Part shown: positions 43,930 through 55,705 of the stretch, piece by piece
Numbering within the stretch: the first letter of the stretch is position 1
How the letters are laid out: every line of letters begins with the position of its first letter
Assembly: GCA_030762175.1 (NCBI GenBank)
Contig: CM060838.1
Location: 19,024,501 to 19,088,500 of the forward strand
DNA length: 64,000 bases
Source of the DNA: Metallyticus violacea
Lineage: Eukaryota > Arthropoda > Insecta > Mantodea > Metallyticidae
Reading direction: 5' to 3'
The notes under the pieces: generated by a model
Databases searched by the model: none
Told to the model about the DNA's origin: nothing
The model's input: the letters and a program-made list of their open reading frames with translations, nothing else
Made by a program: the position numbers and the translations under genes

Positions 43930-46900
43930 TTACTTAAGAAAAATCTCTATGCGTAATGCAATGCATTAAGTAAAAAATTTCAAAAAATAAAGAAACTCAC
44001 TTTAGAGTTTTCTAACTCTGAAAAGTATAAATGTCAGAAATGTTAACATTAGTCCTTTCTATTTTTGGGATATCTAGCATAAGTTGATTTCATTTTTAGA
44101 AACTTTGCCAAATTCAGTAACATCCTGCGTGCAAATGGGATAATATTTCACGTTTAACTTTGATTTCTATCAAATATCTGTTATGTCTTTAGAGATGCAA
44201 AGGACACTTAAGGACCCTAATATATGGTATCACTAGAATCATTTAAAAATCTGGAAAGCTGCGAGAGCAAATTGAAGATCTAATCATCGATTAACATATA
44301 ATTTTACGTGTACACTTCCCATCCTGTAGAATATTATTTAGTAAATATGCTGTCAATAGTAACTTCATCCATACTAAAATATTATATATTGATGATACAC
44401 CAGTACTGGATCTTTTAATGAGTCCCTATATAATTGTACTAGAACTAGATGTTCTAAAAGTGTAAAATTTAATTCAGATTCTAGGGAATTGTTTAGGCGT
44501 TTTTCGAGCTTGTAGACAGTGGTCTAGTGGATTGTAGAAACCCCGAATCTGCGTTTGTCATTTTCCAGGGATGTTAACTCTTATTCCAAATCGCGAGTCA
44601 ATAGATAAAGAAGAAAAACCTTAGAAATAAAGCAGCAGCCAGATAATATGAACAAAGACAGAGGTTTTCAGCTAAGCAAGACTTGGAATTCGTTACTGGT
44701 GAACAAACAACGTCTGCACCACAACTCTCTGAACACTCCTAACCCCTCCCTCTTCTATCTCTGTCTCTCCAGGCACTTTCAGTCCACTGATGAATTGTAG
44801 CGTCGATGGGAGCTTTGGTTTTAAAATTGATTTAAAGTAACGACCATGGCAAAATAGTCCGGAAATGACTAATTTCAATAATAATTCTAGAATTTAGTTT
44901 AAAAGATACAAATCTCTAATTGAACATTTTTTCTGCCAACCCATGTATTTTTATGAGCAAAGATTTTAAATCCCCACGAATACATTTATTTGATACTAAT
45001 ATTATTTACACGTATAACATAATCTTCAGTGTATAATATGGTTTAGTGGATAGCTTATCTTAAGGAATGTATTTTATGACACACATAAATTTGCATTTTT
45101 ATCACTAGGTTTTTTCACGCATACATTTCACATCAGAGAGAAAGTATAATTAAAAAGTGTATTTGGAAACTCTTATTTTAAATATACTTAAATTATATTG
45201 CGTGTTTATGCAATAAATGAGCAATTTTATGAGCATTATTCACTCACATCAAAATTCCTAAAAGTTATTGGCAAAAATATATAAACGTAGACAAAAATTT
45301 ATATTTACGGATTTGTCGGATCATAAACAGAAGCTGTAGATCTAGATACTTACATCTACGGAATAACAATAAAAAGTGTGCATCAAAGTTCATGTCTTGA
45401 AAATTATTAAAAGTGTTTTCCTAAAAAAGCTCAATGAAATCTATGAATCCTTACATATAAGGGCACTCATGAATGAAGTTTCAAGAATTTTTTTTTTTTA
45501 ACGTTACAAATGTTTATTTTTAAAGCATATGCGGCATGTTTACATCCCCTTGTCACTCTATGCATCTATGTAGTTTTATTGCTATTTTCTTGCCCTTTAA
45601 ACTTTTATAGTTCTCCTTCTTTCAGAGTGTAATATTTTTTTTCCCCCCTTACAGGTTGATGTAAAAAGGCGCAAAAATTCACAGATGTTTAGTGAACAAA
45701 ACCTTCTCTGGATTTCATTGTAAGTATCTTTTAAGTAATTTTTAAAATTGTTAGTTCTAAGTTTGAAATTATTTTAGAAAAGCAAAAAAATGACTCAATT
45801 TTAGGTCTATTAAAACCCATGAGCACATTTATGATGAAGTAAAAAAATGGGATTATAATTAAGATATGCTATAGCTTCTAAAATACAAATTCTCTATAAA
45901 CAACATTCATCAGGAGGCACGATACAAAATCTTTACTTATTATAAGAATATCAACTTTAATTGACGTGCCTTGTAAACTTAAGAAACATTTATTGTTACT
46001 TTAAGTCTGATGTTATAGAGTAGCTATTTTTAAATTATAAATGTCTACATGATAATCTGCCAAAACCACAAATATAACAATATGTTAGTTATTCACTTTG
46101 ATATAAACCTTTCAAAACGTTACTAAAACAGTACATTCGATTGTAATAGTATACAATCTGACAAAAGTTGTAATTTTTAATTCTTAATACACCGTATATT
46201 TATGCTGGTTGTTTGATAGATTAAATTGGAACCAAGTACCTGAAAAATTCACAGGTTTCGAATGTTAAGAACAGCCATCAAAGTATATGACTTCAAGATG
46301 TATTTTGTAAGAATTGCAGTTTCTTGCTAGTATCTCTGATTGTTTTGAGCGATTTTGAAATCGATTTACTAGGGAAATTCGCTGCTGGGACCAAATAGGG
46401 GCTGTCTGCTGTTAGCAAACTAAAAAATGGGCTATTCCGGCTATATGTGGCTAGGAAATCAGTTAATTCTTTGTCTGCTTTCAGATTACTTTCTTTGAAG
46501 TTCCAAATTAAATGTAGACGCCCAAAAGTATTCTCAGAAGGTTATAGTGCTACTTAATTAACACTAGAATAATCATTCCATTGTTTTATACTGCTTAATA
46601 TGAGGAATCGCACATTAGCAATACAATTACAAGTCAAAACATAGTGGTGCTGATCAAAGCTCTTTAATTCATTAAGGATCAGTTGTATATAAAGAGTTAA
46701 CTTTATTTTGTGGCATAAAATTAATCATTAACTGAAAATTTTGGTTGTATAAACACTAATCTAAGATTATTCCATCTTAACCTCAAATTAAATCTAGCTC
46801 GCGAAATTTCACAAGTTAAAGCACCAACTATAGTTTAGAATTGTTAAATAAAACATTTCCCAAAGTAAACAAGCATAACAACTTCATTTATAAATAAACT

Positions 46901-47094
46901 AGTTAGTAACGTTTATTTTAATTTCGTGTAAATAACGTTTCTTCAACGTTTCACTTTGAATTTCCGCTTAATAACAGCAGAGTTGCTTTCGATTGTAGGT
47001 GATATTAGTTTAACCTTACAGGCGGTAAATTGTGCAGATTTCTGATTATTCCGACATCTTATCCGGAGATGAATTTCACCGTGCTCCTAGTGTA
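43930..47094. other. very AT-rich DNA, nothing recognised
   Basis: Frames are short, with scattered poly(T) and TTTTCCCCCC runs (45.49 and 45.64 kb). No repeat family is identified. Confidence 0.5.
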
Positions 47095-47845
47095 TTTCAT
47101 GAGAGAAATAATCCGTTCCTAGAAGTGAATGATAAAACAGTCAAAATGCGATTTCGTTGAGCAAAAGATGTTCAAGAAGTGGAACAGACGTTACGTCTCC
47201 GATTACAATCACAAACTAAGCGAAATCTTGCCTTCATGGTATTATTAAATTTAAGGTTTTATGCGAGGGGAGTTTCCCAATAGTTATAGAGGTATATTTA
47301 GTGGAGAAAGAAACGGCCAGTTATTAGAGCATTAGCAGCTCTGAACCTCAATTCATCAAAATGCCAACCGAAGAGGGAAATGTAAAGAAATTGATGCTAG
47401 GTCTCTATAACATTCGCAACTTTGCGGAAGTTTTAGGTGTTATAAACTGTACACACATGCCCATTATATCGCCTGGGGGTTATAATGCAGATACTTCAGA
47501 ATAGAACTATTGTATTCTTTGACAATTTATCTTATCCGTATTTGAGATCGAATCTTTTTTAATATTCCTGATATTTTAGCACCACATCAATAATAACGTC
47601 CTTTTCATGTTTGCTAAAACTATACGCGTTCGCTTTGACTTTTCCTTGCCCATGTTTAAAGATATATAAGGGAAGTAAACACATATCTAGGAGACGGGAA
47701 AACTGAATAATTGTTGCTTTTCTTAGGTTGAACATCAACTCGCTCTACATGCGAATTTCCCTATTATTTCGTGATGTTGCCACAAGTCTGACGGTTATTG
47801 GAAACTCGAGATTACGTAGTTCGAGGTTATTTTTATGTAACAGAA
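47095..47845 (+). pseudogene. PIF/Harbinger (HARBI1-like) transposase pseudogene
   Basis: From 47095 the frame reads FHERNNPFLEVNDKTVKMRF, stop, AKDVQEVEQTLRLRLQSQTK and RNLAFMVLLNLRFYARG, matching the 'R.NPF....E..F...FR..K......' and 'LRFYATG.F' blocks of HARBI1. After a frameshift, MPTEEGNVKKLMLGLYNIRN and FAEVLGVINCTHMPIISPGG (about 47360-47480) match 'FP..IGAIDCTH..I..PGG.N'. The first catalytic Asp (DCTH) is Asn here. Further on, LFRDVATSLTVIGNSRLRSS (about 47785) resembles 'DVVARWPGS.HDSRI..NSRL'. Several stops and frame changes make it inactive. Terminal repeats and the accessory Myb-like gene were not found. Confidence 0.82.
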
Positions 47846-48170
47846 ATGATGACTAAACTCTAGAAAGTTTAAATTACAGTTAAAAGTAATCTCTTGTAAC
47901 AACGTTTACCCAAATGGCGCTTAAAATATTAGGGCACGTCCTCCTTTCAGAGTATGGAGGCTCTATTTGAAGAGGATAAAGAAATAAAGAATTGCCTATA
48001 GAATAGAAAATATCAGCAAGAGACAGGGAGCAAGAAGAGAAACGGAAAATACTGGAGAAAGAAAAAGAGATAAAAGATATTTCCATTCAAGATATTTGCA
48101 AATAGTATCACGCCCTGGCATGCTATGAGGCATTTTCATGGAAAACTGCTCTGAACAGTCGTGACTGGAA
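47846..48170. other. unassigned DNA
   Basis: It lies between the Harbinger relic and the polypurine tract. Nothing is recognised. Confidence 0.4.
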
Positions 48171-48577
48171 GAAAGACAGATGAAAGGAAGAGACAGAGAG
48201 AGAAAGGAAGAACGGAAGAAAGAAAGAAAGAAAGAAAGGAGGGAAGGAAGAAAGAAAGGAAGAAAGAAAGAAAGGAAGAGAGAAATAAAGAAAATAGAAA
48301 GAAAGAAAAGAAAGAAAGACAGGAAGGAAGGAAGGAAAGAAGAAAAAACGAAGGAAGAAAGAAAGGAGAGAAAGAAAAATAGAAAGAAAGAAAAGAAAGA
48401 CAGGAAGGAAGGAAGGAAGGAAGGAAGGAAGGAAAGAAGAAAAAACGAAGGAAAAAAGGAAGAAAGAGAGAAAGAAAAATAGAAAGAAAGAAAAGAAAGG
48501 AAGGAAAGAAGAAAAAACGAAGGAAGAAAGGAAGAAAGAGAGAAACAAAGAAAGAAACGAAAGAAGGGAGGGAGGAA

Positions 48578-48635
<58 letters not shown>

Positions 48636-48637
48636 AC
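48171..48637. repeat. polypurine (GAAA)n/(GGAA)n tract, about 465 bp
   Basis: Almost pure A/G on the plus strand, built from GAAA, GGAA and GAAAGAAAAG units. A higher-order repeat of about 100 bp can be seen: the unit AGGAAGGAAAGAAGAAAAAA followed by CGAAGG recurs near 48324, 48427 and 48497. The last 60 bp are perfect GAAA. Long Lys/Arg/Glu or Phe/Ser/Leu frames across it are composition artefacts. The mirror symmetry favours triplex (H-DNA) structure. Confidence 0.95.
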
Positions 48638-49555
48638 TAGTAAATAAATACTAACTTTCTCATTTTGAATAACAAGATCACTTTGCAAATGAGAAGAAAC
48701 AGGTCACTTCTGTAATATCTAGGTTATGTTTGTATCAGCAGGTTGATGTTGAGAACATGTGAACAAGGTTCGATTCAATAGTTCACCGCGTAATATGTAT
48801 CGGGACAAGTGAAAGTATGTCGACGTACCGTGATTGTGTCACTAATTGACACAAATTAATTTCAGCAGCGGATGAGATGGAATTAATCGTGTTTTTATTT
48901 CCCAATTACCTTGTAGGGGAACGGAAAAGCTCTATCATGCACAGAGCTGTACCATTTCTAATTTCGTCACCTTTCGCCGACATTAGAAGGGAGTAACAAA
49001 TCAGCACTAAAGCGAACACGAGTTAAATTACTGACTTCCGGCCTGCAATAAACCAGTAACACCCTAATCGTTATATTTAATAGTATTCTTGAAAGTCATC
49101 AGATATTGATAAGGGAAGTTACGAAATTTTGCTCATAAATCTAAAGTGTACATCAAATATTAACTTTGAATTTCTTACGTATTCTATTTTTTCTCGTATT
49201 GAAAATGTTATCAACACTGATTGACATCGACCACAGATAAATGAGGAAATAAGCAAAAATAGCTGTGAGTCGCAGAGAAAGTTTAGCGCCTTTTAAATCA
49301 GATCACGTTGAGTCGCCAATTTAGGAAACAGATCTTACTCTGTGAGGATACCCTTGAGATTTTATGTGTACCCCTAAAAAAGTATCGATGTTTTATCAAG
49401 TGCCTGGCTCAACGATGGAATCTTCTGTAGTTGGCTAATTCCTGCGCCTTCAACTTTTAATACAAGAGCAAATAGAATGAAATTACTCTGTCCCCATTCT
49501 TTCAGCTCTAAACGAAAACCTAAACCCTGGGTCGCAAATAGCCCATAGCTTTCCT
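48638..49555. other. AT-rich DNA, nothing recognised
   Basis: No assignable sequence is visible. Confidence 0.4.
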
Positions 49556-49557
49556 AA

Positions 49558-49760
49558 TCCAGAGTAGCTCAGCAGAAGTCCCGAGATCAAATCCTTTGAA
49601 GTCGGCCTTCTTGACTTTTGAGTTTTTCCCTGCTTTCTCATGGTTGCTTACGCAAATACTGCGATTTACTTTTACTTTACACAAATTTTCACCTTTCCAT
49701 TTCATCTTTTCGTTCAGTTGGTTCAGTTACAGGATCAAACGTGTCCTTAAACTCTTGGGC
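49558..49760 (+). mobile_element. SINE-C copy with tRNA-like head
   Basis: Box A-like AGAGTAGCTCAGCAGAAG and box B-like CCGAGATCAAATCC are followed by TTTTTCCCTGCTTTCTCATG, GTTGCTTACGCAAATACTG, TTTCCATTTCATCTTTTCG and GGTTCAGTTACAGGATC. The block order is the same as at 24.7 and 51.9 kb. It is diverged. Confidence 0.7.
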
Positions 49761-50056
49761 GGTGAGGGGGGAAGGGGCTCCGTGGGCATACGTGTTCTAT
49801 CTAGAAACAATGTTAAGGAATAAGAATATGTCTCCCTTCCTCCCGCACGTGTCCCCCCTGCAGGCATAGGCACAAAGCAAAGCTCGAAATATCCTTCTCA
49901 ACAATCCAATTGAATGTTCATAATCCAGTGAACTCGGGTTTTAATCCTATCAAATAACATTAGTGAGATATTCTTAACTTCAGTAGAAGCCTTCAAGCCT
50001 CTTTATACCAAAAGTGTTCATCTTAGCTGCACAGATCGATTACTTTAGCAACCGAG

Positions 50057-50087
50057 GAGACTGGGCGTTAAACACTATTAAAAAAAA
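50057..50087 (+). mobile_element. SINE-A 3' end fragment
   Basis: CTGGGCGTTAAACACTATT and an A run match only the last 25 bp of SINE-A. It is either an extreme 5' truncation or an eroded copy. Confidence 0.65.
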
Positions 50088-50223
50088 CTCCCCTTATTGA
50101 AATACGCCACCAGGTTACCGATACACAGCTACATCAGATATACGCATAATATCGTACTAAACAATAGTTATAGAAAATTAAAACTTGAAACTTTTGGGGA
50201 TTGCACAAACCAGCAATCTCCAT

Positions 50224-50540
50224 GCTTTAAGTCGGTCTGATGGTGTAGTGGTAACCATGCTTGCCTTCTAAACCCAAGATCGCGGTTCGTTCCCGGTCAG
50301 GATCGATGGATTTTTTCGGGTGTAAAATCCTAAGTATGGCTTCCTTTGGAAGGGAAGCAAAGCCGTGGATCTCCTGTCGTAGATTTACGGCACGAAAAAG
50401 AACCTTAAGCCTGATAAAAGAGACCTCTGAACAAAATTTATCGGCTGTTTCACGCCCTTATTTGTATGGGATTTTGATGATCTGAGATGTTAAAGAGCGT
50501 TTCTAAATAAATCAAATCAACAACAAAATCCCAGCTTTAA
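50224..50540 (+). mobile_element. SINE-B, near full length
   Basis: The body spans about 50232-50520: TCTGATGGTGTAGTGGTAACC (box A), ATCGCGGTTCGTTCCCGG (box B with one base lost), and the full body to TAAAGAGCGTTTCTAAATAA and an AAATCAAC tail. Short flanking repeats GCTTTAA at 50224-50230 and 50534-50540 may be the target duplication. Confidence 0.93.
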
Positions 50541-50557
50541 ACCTCCGAAAAGATCAC

Positions 50558-50849
50558 GGTTATGATGATTTTTAATAGTGTTTAACACCCGTTTTCACTA
50601 CTAAGGCATCACAGGCGCTGGACACTGATGATACATGAAATGATAAACTGGGAAAGGATTTTTTTTTAAAGGAAAGAAACGTTCCAGGCCTAAGTTTAAT
50701 GTACCACCCAGGCATTTGCCATTTATGAGGAAAACTGGAAAACACCTCAGTCGGGGAGAACGGTCCTGGTGGGAATCGAGCTGCAGACCTCCCGTTCACG
50801 AGTCCGTGCCTTAACGACCTCGGCTATCAATAGCAGTGGTTTTGATGAT
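50558..50849 (-). mobile_element. SINE-A, minus strand, with 12-bp target duplication
   Basis: The body 50571-50835 reads on the minus strand from a degraded head (ACTGCTATTGATAGCCGAGG), through box B (CAGCTCGATTCCCACC) and the body, to CGGGTGTTAAACACTATTA. The poly(A) is short. The flanks GGTTATGATGAT (50558-50569) and GGTTTTGATGAT (50838-50849) differ by one base. It lies only some 50 bp from a SINE-B in the opposite orientation. Confidence 0.92.
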
Positions 50850-51374
50850 GGTGAAAATATAACAGTTTACTTAATTCCCCGTACTTCCGTTGTCTTGATG
50901 ATGTAACAATAAATGACTTGGAGAAGTGTGTTAAAAACCTTTTAAACCAGGAATGAAAAGACAAAAGACTAGCTCTTGATAGGTTCAATACCATTTTGTG
51001 AAGCCAAAAAGAAAGCCGACACTAAATTGCCGATCCCCATGCCTTTGTAATTCCTTGAATTCGTTCCAATGACAGCTCCATTTGTCCTTGGTGCTACAAA
51101 AAGCAGAAGACGATTATGTTTTGCCGACGTATAAAATCTCAGTTTCCGCAGCTGAAAGGTCTGTGCTGAATGCCGCAACCAGCGTGTCTAATGGACATAT
51201 CCGCTTGTGTCACTGTTCTTAAAATGAAAGAAATAAAACTCCGTGAAACATCTTAGCTTATAAACTAATTTAACATTTCCACTTTCACTGTGTCAACTTG
51301 TTTTATCTAGTAACGACTTTGTACGTGGTATTTTCTGAATGGTATGATAACTGCCAAAGTGTTCGAGATTAATG
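50850..51374. other. unassigned DNA
   Basis: No coding or repeat block is recognised between two SINE copies. Confidence 0.4.
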
Positions 51375-51605
51375 ATTGATATTGACGTGGCTGAGCGGTT
51401 AAACCGATTTTGTGACATCGAGGAGACCCGGGTTTGATTCAAGTTTCCGTAAAAGTAATTTATGGCGGAAAAGCGATGTCTGGCTAGGTTTCATCCAGGT
51501 GCTTCAGTTTCCTCTGCCATTTATCCCTCCACTGCTCCATCGACACCCTCATCCCATCTTCATCATCTAGCATATTGTGACCCGTCAGGTTCTAATGTGC
51601 GAATT
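51375..51605 (+). mobile_element. tRNA-derived SINE, fourth family (SINE-D)
   Basis: The head GACGTGGCTGAGCGGTTAAA holds box A, and CCCGGGTTTGATTCA about 30 bp on holds box B; the spacing suits a Ser/Leu-type tRNA origin. The body has GGCTAGGTTTCATCCAGGTG, then CTTCAGTTTCCTCTGCCATT and a C/T-rich stretch to about 51570. This is the only copy in the window, so its ends are uncertain. Confidence 0.6.
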
Positions 51606-51894
51606 GAGACTAGATCTTCTTAAGTGTGGAAACCCATTGCATGATTGGCAAATGATCGACATCAGAAAACATTGCCATTATGCAGTTAATGAATTGAGTT
51701 ACGCAATGAAACCTCGGCTCTCCGATCTTTTCATGATCAAGGAACAACCTGAGGAAGCCAATATTACTTAAACAGAATTCGATTCGGTGCCTCCTTATTT
51801 GCACTCAGTTATAGAGCAATGTTGTAACCATTATACCCAGGGTGTGTATAGGAGCTTTCTGCAAATCTAATAAGTTATTTCTTCGTCGCTTGCT

Positions 51895-52240
51895 ACCCAA
51901 TGGCGGCTCAGGTGGTAACGTTTGGGACTCGCACGGGTTCAAATTCTTTGGAGTCCGCCATTCTTACTTTGGGATTTTTCGTAGTTTTCCCTCGTCACTT
52001 AGATGGATACTGAAATGGATATTTACATTCCACGAATTTTCAGCTCTCCCATTTCCTTTCATTTCATTCCGTTGGTTCAGGTTGATTTTTTTTTTTTTTT
52101 TTTTTTGGCTCAATGTGATTTATGCCTTTAATTTTTTTACGTTATAGAGAAAATTGCTAGGACGAGGTTTGTTGGTGCGATGTGACAGTACCTTGCGCTT
52201 TGTAAACGTTTCCTGCCCGGCCTGTGGTATGGAAGCAGAC
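51895..52240 (+). mobile_element. SINE-C, longest copy
   Basis: Head ATGGCGGCTCAGGTGGTAAC (box A) and CACGGGTTCAAATTCTTTG (box B), core GGGATTTTTCGTAGTTTTCC, then CTCGTCACTTAGATGG, CTCTCCCATTTCCTTTCATT and CCGTTGGTTCAGGTTGATTT. A T run (52087-52107) interrupts it, then the distal part resumes as GCTAGGACGAG ... GCGCTTTGTAAACGTTTC, matching 24835-24890. Confidence 0.75.
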
Positions 52241-54229
52241 CTTCTGAAGGGCTCAAACTCCTTATTTATTTGGCATACTTTACAAGTCAAGTTTTCTTTT
52301 TCTTTAATGAAGTGCTCAACACCATACTATTCTTCACGCGTCTACAATTACTTCTTTTGTCATTTTCATTACCTCGCCCGCTGAGCTGCAATAAGTGGGA
52401 TGGAATGCCGCCAAGCAATACTCCATGCACAGTTACTACTCGTACACTTTAGTAGATTGCTTGGAGCTTCTCGGTGTTCAAACATAGGACATTCCAAAAT
52501 ATTTAGATTTAACATTTTGAATCTATGTGATTCTATCTTCTTCCTTGTGTGCAAAGTGCTGCTATTCTGCACCATTCGAAGGGGGCACACGTTTCCAGAT
52601 TGCAGGCTTGTAGTGTAGAATTTAGACCTATTAAGAAAATAAGTGAATTTTAGCAAAAGATTGGAAAATGTTGAAATGTTTGCAGCATTTTTCCCAAAAT
52701 GGAATTAGAGTGCGTTTCAAATTGCAATTTAACCAACTAAGTTGTTTGTTACCTGGTATTCTTCAGTGATTGTAGAATAAGAGCTTGAATAAACAAGAAA
52801 AAAATGAGAAACTTGCAATTAAATAAGCTAATTGTGAAAATATGATCAAGTGAGAGTGAAAGAAGAGACTCCATTGCACTGTGAAAAGGTGACTCAAAAG
52901 GTCCGTGCCTATATATTTCTTTTTCATGTTTTTTATCTTCTGCCCAAGAGCTAAAGCTCTTACTTGACTCTTGAATCATAGACTTGAACACGTGATTTAA
53001 AGAGGTATTCAAAGTGCTAGAGTACAATCCTCAAGCGCTAACAGCTTATTAAGAAAGAGAGAAAAGCCCGCTTATTTAAATAATATGAGTGTAATGTCAT
53101 ATATGCGAGGAGATAACTGCTATAACAGCACATAATAAGAGAGATCACGAATCGCTGTTATTGCTGCCAAAATACGATTTTGGGATAGCCTGTCATTATT
53201 CAACGAATGATTTTGTGCCAAAGAATAAATCATGGATTTCGGCACATAATTAGAGACAAGACTGCAAACAAACAAGAAGCTACAATTTTTTCCCTGCTAG
53301 AAGTAATTTTCCTTTAGACACCAATGCCAACCTCTTGCTTTATTGCATGTACAAGTTGTCTACCTTGAACGAATGCTACTTGTGTAATCGTCTTCCTAGC
53401 GCATTCCTTTGATACGCAAGGATCATTTGTACGCTGTCAAGTTATACATTCCGTTTAACCCAACGAGTTAATGTAAATCATGAGCTGGAATGTGAGATAA
53501 AACATATCCAGTATTTGTTTATAAAGCAATATTCAAACATAATTGAGACCTTTCTCGGTGAGAAACTACCAACAAAAAATTAAAATCCACATTACTAGAA
53601 ATCCACAGAACACTGTGACACATGTATTGTTTCCTTGTTGTAGAGTGTTCGTTAATTATTATTGGGGTAAAAAGTCCGTTAAGGAGAATGGCCGTTAGTA
53701 GCGATTTAATTAGATACGCAAGAAGCCATATCGTAAGAATATGCGGGCTTATTTATGTTCAGGCTTGATATTACATTGTTATGTAAGTAGAGGCCAGCAT
53801 TGAACTTACAGTATTTCTTTCTCTTTAGGCCTAGGTTTTGTATTGTGTATTGTATATATTTTGTGTATTATTAGTTGTTAGAAAACCTAAGTTATATGCC
53901 AAGAAAGTGTTAAACAAACCATCAAGTCTCAGAAACAAAAAAATTCATGTGAAGGGATTTTTAATGGTTGATGTTGAATGTACCCGAGGGTGCCACTTCT
54001 TACCCTGGGTCTTAGAGGGACCCGAAGACCCCTTTTGTGCCCTCGTAGTCACGGGAGAAGAGATATAAAAGGGAAGGGTTCAAATCACACGAAAATTTGT
54101 TTCATTATATGCCTAGAAGTGCTTATTCAAACGACAATTTGTTGTCTGCCGCCTTTTCGTTACCTCTATGACTTTAATGCCCCGAGCTACATACGCACTT
54201 GAAATTGTATCTATATGCCTCTTGTCTAC
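52241..54229. other. unassigned DNA
   Basis: Frames up to 95 codons on both strands at 52.3-53.0 kb have no recognisable domain. No SINE or LINE block is visible. Confidence 0.4.
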
Positions 54230-54548
54230 ACTTTCCTACTGACCGCCACGGATGGCCGAGGTCGTTAAGGCACGGACTCGTGAGCGGGAGGTCTGCGGTT
54301 CGAATCCCGCCAGGACCGTCCTCCCTGACTGGGGTTTTTTCCAGGTTTTCCTCAGTCTTCATAACTGGCAAATGCCGGGGAGGTACCTAAACTTAGGCCT
54401 GGAACGCTTCCTTCCTTAAAAAAAAAAAAATATCCTTTCCCAATTTACCATTTCATCTCATGTATCATCAGTGTCCACCGCCTGTGGTGCCTCAGTAGTG
54501 AAAACGGGCGTTAAACACTACTCAAAAAAAAAAAAAACTTTCCTACTG
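54230..54548 (+). mobile_element. SINE-A, full length, with 12-bp target duplication
   Basis: The body spans 54242-54534. It is near consensus: CCGCCACGGATGGCCGAGG, box A TGGCCGAGGTCGTTAAGGC, box B GCGGTTCGAATCCCGCC, full body, 13-base A tail. The perfect ACTTTCCTACTG flanks it (54230-54241 and 54537-54548). With the 18.0-kb copy it is the least damaged SINE-A here. Confidence 0.96.
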
Positions 54549-55476
54549 TATCTATGACTGCGTCAGTACTGTACTGTATTGTACTGACCGGAGATGCCTT
54601 CTGGAAATGTCTTTAGTATCCTGTTCTCTACTGCACGGTATTGTCGAAAAAGATGAAGAAGTAGATGCCTGGGACTGCGTCGTCTTCAACTTATATACTA
54701 ATTTAAAAGTGCCCCCATATGGTCGTTATAACTCACGGGGTCCACATACTAGCGCCCATGGCACCTGAGCCTTTAAAATATAACTAGTGAGCTCTTGTGC
54801 TCCCAAACGCGCTCACTTTAAATCCATCAATTCTTTGACTCCTCATTGAGGAGCTCATGATCATTCCATGTAATGATGTCATTGCCAGCAGTTTTTCCCT
54901 TTATAACTTTAACGAATTTCAGAGCATCTCTAGCAACTATAGATACAAAGGACTTATTGTTCGGACACCTACAAGCACTTAGCTTTGTCACAATAGAAAG
55001 GCCCATTGCTCTAGCCATTATCAGTAAGTGAGAGCACAAAAGATTACAATAGGCAGTCTTTTCCCTATCGTCAAGGAAGTATGCGTCCAGGTAACCATTT
55101 TGTTTTGGTGATACATGAAATGTTCCTACTTGTTACTACAGACTATATAATATTTAATAATTATTACAATTTAAATTATATAAATACATTCACTCTCGGA
55201 CATGTATGTGAGGACCTGTCACGCATGCCACCTGTGAAAATTTGTTATGAACTTTATTTATAATGCAAAGTTGTTTATCGTTACGTTTCTTTTTTGGGTA
55301 ATAAAATAATATACATCATATTGCCTATGATATAGAAATAACCGAAGGATTTTCAACTGCCTTCTATTTTTGTTTGGCTCATATTAGGAATATCATCAAA
55401 AACAAAATATACAGTTTACTATCCTAAATTTCCATCTTAAATATCCTGAATTACAAGTCGGCGAGCGATCAAAGTT
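54549..55476. other. unassigned DNA
   Basis: A minus-strand frame at 54827-55039 (70 codons, containing ARDALKFVKVIKGKTAGNDI) looks less random than most but I cannot assign it. No other feature is visible. Confidence 0.35.
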
Positions 55477-55477
55477 G

Positions 55478-55705
55478 CCCTTACATGACAAAACGCGTCC
55501 TCATACTATCAACAAAACAAATGAAACACTGAAATTTAAAATGGGAAGTCCTGAAGTATCCTCCGTATAGCCCCGACCTTGCTCCAAGCGATTCCATTTG
55601 CTTGCCCTTCTTAAACATCGCTCGACTGTGCATTTTCCCGGTGATAGAGGAAAGTCTACGCATGGTTCCGACACCTGCTGGATTTCAATGCGTAAAATAT
55701 CCTGA
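55478..55705 (+). pseudogene. mariner transposase fragment with D34D signature
   Basis: LHDKTRPHTINKTNETLKFK from 55481 holds the second catalytic Asp ('LHDNARPHT'). Then, one frame over, WEVLKYPPYSPDLAPSD holds the third. Between the two Asp codons lie 33 codons plus one base, that is D34D with a 2-base deletion near 55541, the spacing that defines mariner. 'SPDLAPSD' is the Mos1/irritans-type motif, unlike 'SPDLSPCD' in the copy at 28 kb. A few degraded residues follow. The first Asp, helix-turn-helix and terminal repeats were not found. Confidence 0.87.

Noticed and set aside
47996..48688. 230-codon minus-strand frame rich in Phe, Ser and Leu
   Set aside because: It is a translation of the polypurine GAAA tract; composition only.
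54827..55039. 70-codon minus-strand frame (ARDALKFVKVIKGKTAGNDI)
   Set aside because: It looks somewhat protein-like but no family is recognised and no splice context is clear.
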